Assembly (NCBI GenBank): GCA_030682755.1
Contig: JAUXNR010000143.1
Span: 1 to 7,704, forward strand
DNA: 7,704 nucleotides
DNA from: Flavobacterium sp.
GTDB lineage: Bacteria; Bacteroidota; Bacteroidia; Flavobacteriales; Flavobacteriaceae
Direction: 5' to 3'
Shown one piece after another: positions 5,881-7,704 of the stretch; positions within the stretch are counted from its first letter, which is position 1, and every line of letters starts with the position of its first letter. Both the position numbers and the translations under genes were made by a program. Below the pieces are notes generated by a model that did not search any database, was not told where the DNA came from, and was given only the letters and a program-made list of their open reading frames with translations.

Positions 5881-7146
5881 TTACGAACCATAGTGAGGGC
5901 AATCACCAATTACAATATCTACTGTTTTAAACTCTTTAATTATGTCCCGCTTAACAACCTCATTTATATGAAGGAAAAATTCATCACTATCTTTCGCCTC
6001 TAGCCAATATTTACGGCTTTCATAGTATTGTTTTTGTCTTATATCTAATTTAGAGCTATAAAAATCTAAACGCATATCCTTATATGGAAAACCATAAACA
6101 TTCACACTGCCATTAATTATAAATGGGTTTGTTGCTTCCTTTTTATAGTAGTAATCCTTTGACAGGCAACTACTCACTTGATGAACAACTTGTCCAGCAG
6201 AGTTTTTTATATCGAGGTTAATTGACAGGCTCTTATTATTCTCACGAACCAGTTGGAAAATTTGGTGTAGTAAATTCTTATCATTTACTTTCAAGGATAC
6301 GGGTCTGTCTTGAGATGTGTATCCCAGGCCAAGTAAAGCATCATGTTCACCATTAGAAATATCACCCGTATTTTTCATGATACTAATAAATTCATCACGG
6401 AATTTAGGTTCCCATCCAACCAGTGTAGTAAAGGCTATACGCACATCATCATCTTTAATTGGGTCTATTTTAGGTTTTCCAATTAGAACAGCCCTTACAG
6501 CGGACTGAGGAAATTTTTTCATCATACCAGCCCATAGGTCAAGTGTTGAGTTTGTATTATCAAGCTTTGTTAATGCCTCACCAAATAAACTTTCGGAATC
6601 AAGGTCGGTAGTAGCAATATTTTGGTCTTCAAGCGCTCTTCGTAATTTGGTGGATGTTACAGTCGCCCTGATTTTTGTTTCAAACAAACCGTCTTCACGC
6701 TTATTTTGTGAGATAACTTCTGTTTTTTCAACAAACGCAGCACTCAGGCTGATGACCTTATCTTTAATCACATCATCATTTTTAGTAATCAAATCTGATG
6801 AAACATAGCTTCCAACTGCTTTTTGAACAGCTTGTCTTATTGCATCTTCTTTAGAAGTTTCTAGAGATTCTCCAACACCAGAGACTTCTATTACTTTATT
6901 TGTTTGAGCTTTGTCTGAGGTTTTATTAGTGGATTTATCAAGATTAAAATCACTAAGTGTTGAATTGGAAGACGCATTGTTACTTTGCGTATTTGTTTGA
7001 GTTTTAATGCTTGGAGCAATGCTACCTATACTGTCCTGTAGCTCTTTCAAACCCTTTAAAATGCCTTCTAATCCACCAGCATAAGTTAAATTTGGGCTAA
7101 AAAAACACAGAAACCATGAACACAATAATATTTTTCTTATTTTCAT
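5881..7146 (-). CDS. Secreted protein with FlgT-N/LPP20-like domain, operon gene 1
   Basis: The product has 421 residues and is the largest and first in the operon. The signal peptide is residues 1-23 (KIRK start, hydrophobic 6-17, cleavage after TYA). A polar S/N/T-rich linker (48-84) follows. Residues 85-172 carry IEVSGVGES (86-94), DAIRQAVQKAVGSYV (101-115), a helix KDKVISLSAAFVEK (128-141) and strands TEVISQ and FETKIRATVT (142-164). This is the layout of secreted FlgT-N/LPP20-like domains, in which a GxGxS strand precedes an AixxAvxxAvG helix. The remaining 240 residues were not recognised. They have a helical part (185-275) and then beta-rich sequence with two cysteines (327 and 416) that could form a disulfide. 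Cys9 and Cys14 are inside the signal peptide and do not make a convincing lipobox. The start is the ATG that opens the signal peptide, although no clear Shine-Dalgarno precedes it. Probably an envelope subunit; the activity is unknown. Confidence 0.8.
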   Translation of the reverse strand: MKIRKILLCSWFLCFFSPNLTYAGGLEGILKGLKELQDSIGSIAPSIKTQTNTQSNNASSNSTLSDFNLDKSTNKTSDKAQTNKVIEVSGVGESLETSKEDAIRQAVQKAVGSYVSSDLITKNDDVIKDKVISLSAAFVEKTEVISQNKREDGLFETKIRATVTSTKLRRALEDQNIATTDLDSESLFGEALTKLDNTNSTLDLWAGMMKKFPQSAVRAVLIGKPKIDPIKDDDVRIAFTTLVGWEPKFRDEFISIMKNTGDISNGEHDALLGLGYTSQDRPVSLKVNDKNLLHQIFQLVRENNKSLSINLDIKNSAGQVVHQVSSCLSKDYYYKKEATNPFIINGSVNVYGFPYKDMRLDFYSSKLDIRQKQYYESRKYWLEAKDSDEFFLHINEVVKRDIIKEFKTVDIVIGDCPHYGS

Positions 7147-7172
7147 AAATTATTTTCATATATTAATGAACG

Positions 7173-7181
7173 ACTATATCA
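7173..7181 (-). promoter_or_regulatory. Candidate extended -10 promoter for the secreted operon
   Basis: On the minus strand the sequence TGATATAGT fits an extended -10 element (TG-n-TATAGT), about 27 bp upstream of the first operon ATG. The hexamer 17 bp further upstream (ATTCAT) is a poor -35, which extended -10 promoters tolerate. The predicted leader would be only about 20 nt, consistent with the absence of a clear Shine-Dalgarno. Confidence 0.35.
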
Positions 7182-7279
7182 GACACAACTTGGTAATGAA
7201 TACATTATGAACATAAATTTTTCAAATATATTCAGCAAGATAAGTCATTACTTCATTTTATTTTTAAAGTACTTTTGTT

Positions 7280-7297
7280 AAGCTCTGTTAAGAGCTT
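7280..7297. repeat. Hairpin AAGCTCT-GTTA-AGAGCTT
   Basis: A perfect 7-bp stem with a 4-nt loop, 134 bp upstream of the first operon gene. Flanking sequence on neither strand supplies a T run, so a terminator is unlikely. An operator or a transposon-related palindrome are alternatives. Confidence 0.5.
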
Positions 7298-7384
7298 GAG
7301 AGGTATTTAATGATGCACTCTAGTTTTATATATTATTCAACTTAATACCTAAATTTTAGTACAAAAAATTTTTCAATAACACGC

Positions 7385-7479
7385 ATGCCCACTAAAGGGC
7401 AACTTTGTATATGGGCTATAAGCTTTTTTCTAATAGCTTAACTATATTGCTTACTCTTAAAAGTTGCCTTTCTAAGCAT
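7385..7479. repeat. Imperfect long inverted repeat
   Basis: GGCAACTTT (7398-7406) pairs perfectly with AAAGTTGCC (7460-7468). The pairing continues imperfectly outward to ATGC (7385-7388) and GCAT (7476-7479). Inside lie TAAGCT (7419-7424) and AGCTTA (7435-7440), giving a nested stem. It could fold as a branched hairpin in RNA or single-stranded DNA. Integron attC core motifs were looked for and not found. Confidence 0.45.
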
Positions 7480-7577
7480 TCAACAGAGTCTTTTTCGTAT
7501 TATTTTAGTGTATTTAATAGTTAATTAATTTATAATTGCATCTTACGGAATAGGTAAGACATATAATTTTTTATATT

Positions 7578-7598
7578 TGTTGGTATTTCTGTTGGTAT
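7578..7598 (+). repeat. TGTTGGTAT tandem pair, possible integrase arm sites
   Basis: TGTTGGTAT occurs at 7578-7586 and 7590-7598 with a 12-bp period. Repeats of this look are familiar next to attachment sites of P4-type tyrosine integrases. No integrase gene, tRNA or tmRNA end is visible in the window, so the role is a suggestion only. Confidence 0.3.
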
Positions 7599-7704
7599 AT
7601 TGTAACTAGAGTGCATGCTAACTAATTGGTTTTGTTAGTAATTATAGAGATTTATCACGGACACCTCTTCCGCCAAATTTTTAGTGCCGCTTAAAGCCAA
7701 GCGG

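Larger units (their letters stand above)
7313..7616. repeat. About 300-bp segment bounded by 13-bp inverted repeats
   Basis: ATGCACTCTAGTT at 7313-7325 is the exact reverse complement of AACTAGAGTGCAT at 7604-7616. The 304-bp interval has no coding capacity and contains further inverted repeats, which is the general form of a miniature inverted-repeat element. No clear target-site duplication was found at the edges, so the boundaries are tentative. Confidence 0.4.
7147..7704. other. Gene-free right flank rich in inverted repeats
   Basis: No supported gene is present in this 558-bp AT-rich stretch. It contains the candidate operon promoter and hairpins at 7280-7297, 7541-7559 and 7687-7704. 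It also holds a 13-bp inverted pair bounding 7313-7616, a longer imperfect inverted repeat at 7385-7479 and a GTTGGTAT tandem pair at 7579-7598. None of the hairpins is followed by a T run in a position that would make a convincing intrinsic terminator. Confidence 0.6.

Noticed and set aside
6317..6508. 63-codon plus-strand frame
   Set aside because: It lies antisense to operon gene 1 with no supporting signal.
7080..7146. Lipoprotein signal in operon gene 1 (cysteines 9 and 14)
   Set aside because: The cysteines sit within the hydrophobic core, too early for a lipobox, and a standard TYA cleavage site follows at 21-23.
1..7704. CRISPR array, tRNA or rRNA genes
   Set aside because: No regularly spaced repeat series, cloverleaf or rRNA-like sequence was found on either strand.

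Overview
The window comes from an AT-rich Gram-negative bacterium, most likely a gammaproteobacterium. The evidence is the set of Sec-type signal peptides with AxA-like cleavage sites, the LprI-type periplasmic protein, the GT2-type surface-polysaccharide gene and the IS21-like insertion-sequence debris. No species can be named from the sequence alone. The region looks accessory: broken genes, repeat clusters and long gene-poor spacers surround a tight operon of secreted proteins of unknown function.

Layout, left to right. Positions 1-275 hold no gene, only a tandem repeat pair (53-98) that resembles a transposon end. Positions 276-959 (minus) are the C-terminal part of a family 2 glycosyltransferase that has lost its catalytic N-terminal half. 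Exactly at that break, a plus-strand gene (958-3099) begins. It encodes an SF2 helicase of the DinG/XPD-like kind with a four-cysteine cluster, and probably lacks its own 5' part. Positions 3100-3569 are a spacer with an IS21-family-like end: inverted and direct CGTGAAC/GTTCACG repeats followed by what looks like the first codons of istA, then a truncated frame. The spacer is flanked by a 17-bp direct repeat. A small LprI/DUF1311-type secreted protein (3570-3971, minus) follows.

The most distinctive unit is 4191-7146, all on the minus strand. Four genes lie in transcription order 7146 to 5881, 5856 to 5233, 5233 to 4631 and 4634 to 4191. They are joined by a 24-bp gap, a TAATG stop/start overlap and an ATGA overlap. 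All four products carry signal peptides and none has a convincing lipobox. Three of them (207, 200 and 147 residues) share a common sequence pattern: a hydrophobic strand, then a basic helix rich in K/A/L. The first and largest (421 residues) has a domain of the FlgT-N/LPP20-like type, with a GxGxS strand, an AixxAvxxAvG helix and a following beta pair. The inference is that they are co-secreted, related subunits of one periplasmic or envelope assembly. Its function is not evident.

Positions 7147-7704 contain no gene. They hold a candidate promoter for the operon, several inverted repeats including a 13-bp pair that bounds about 300 bp, and a GTTGGTAT tandem pair of the kind seen near tyrosine-integrase attachment sites. 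Part of this right end matches, inverted and diverged, a segment at 147-183 on the left.
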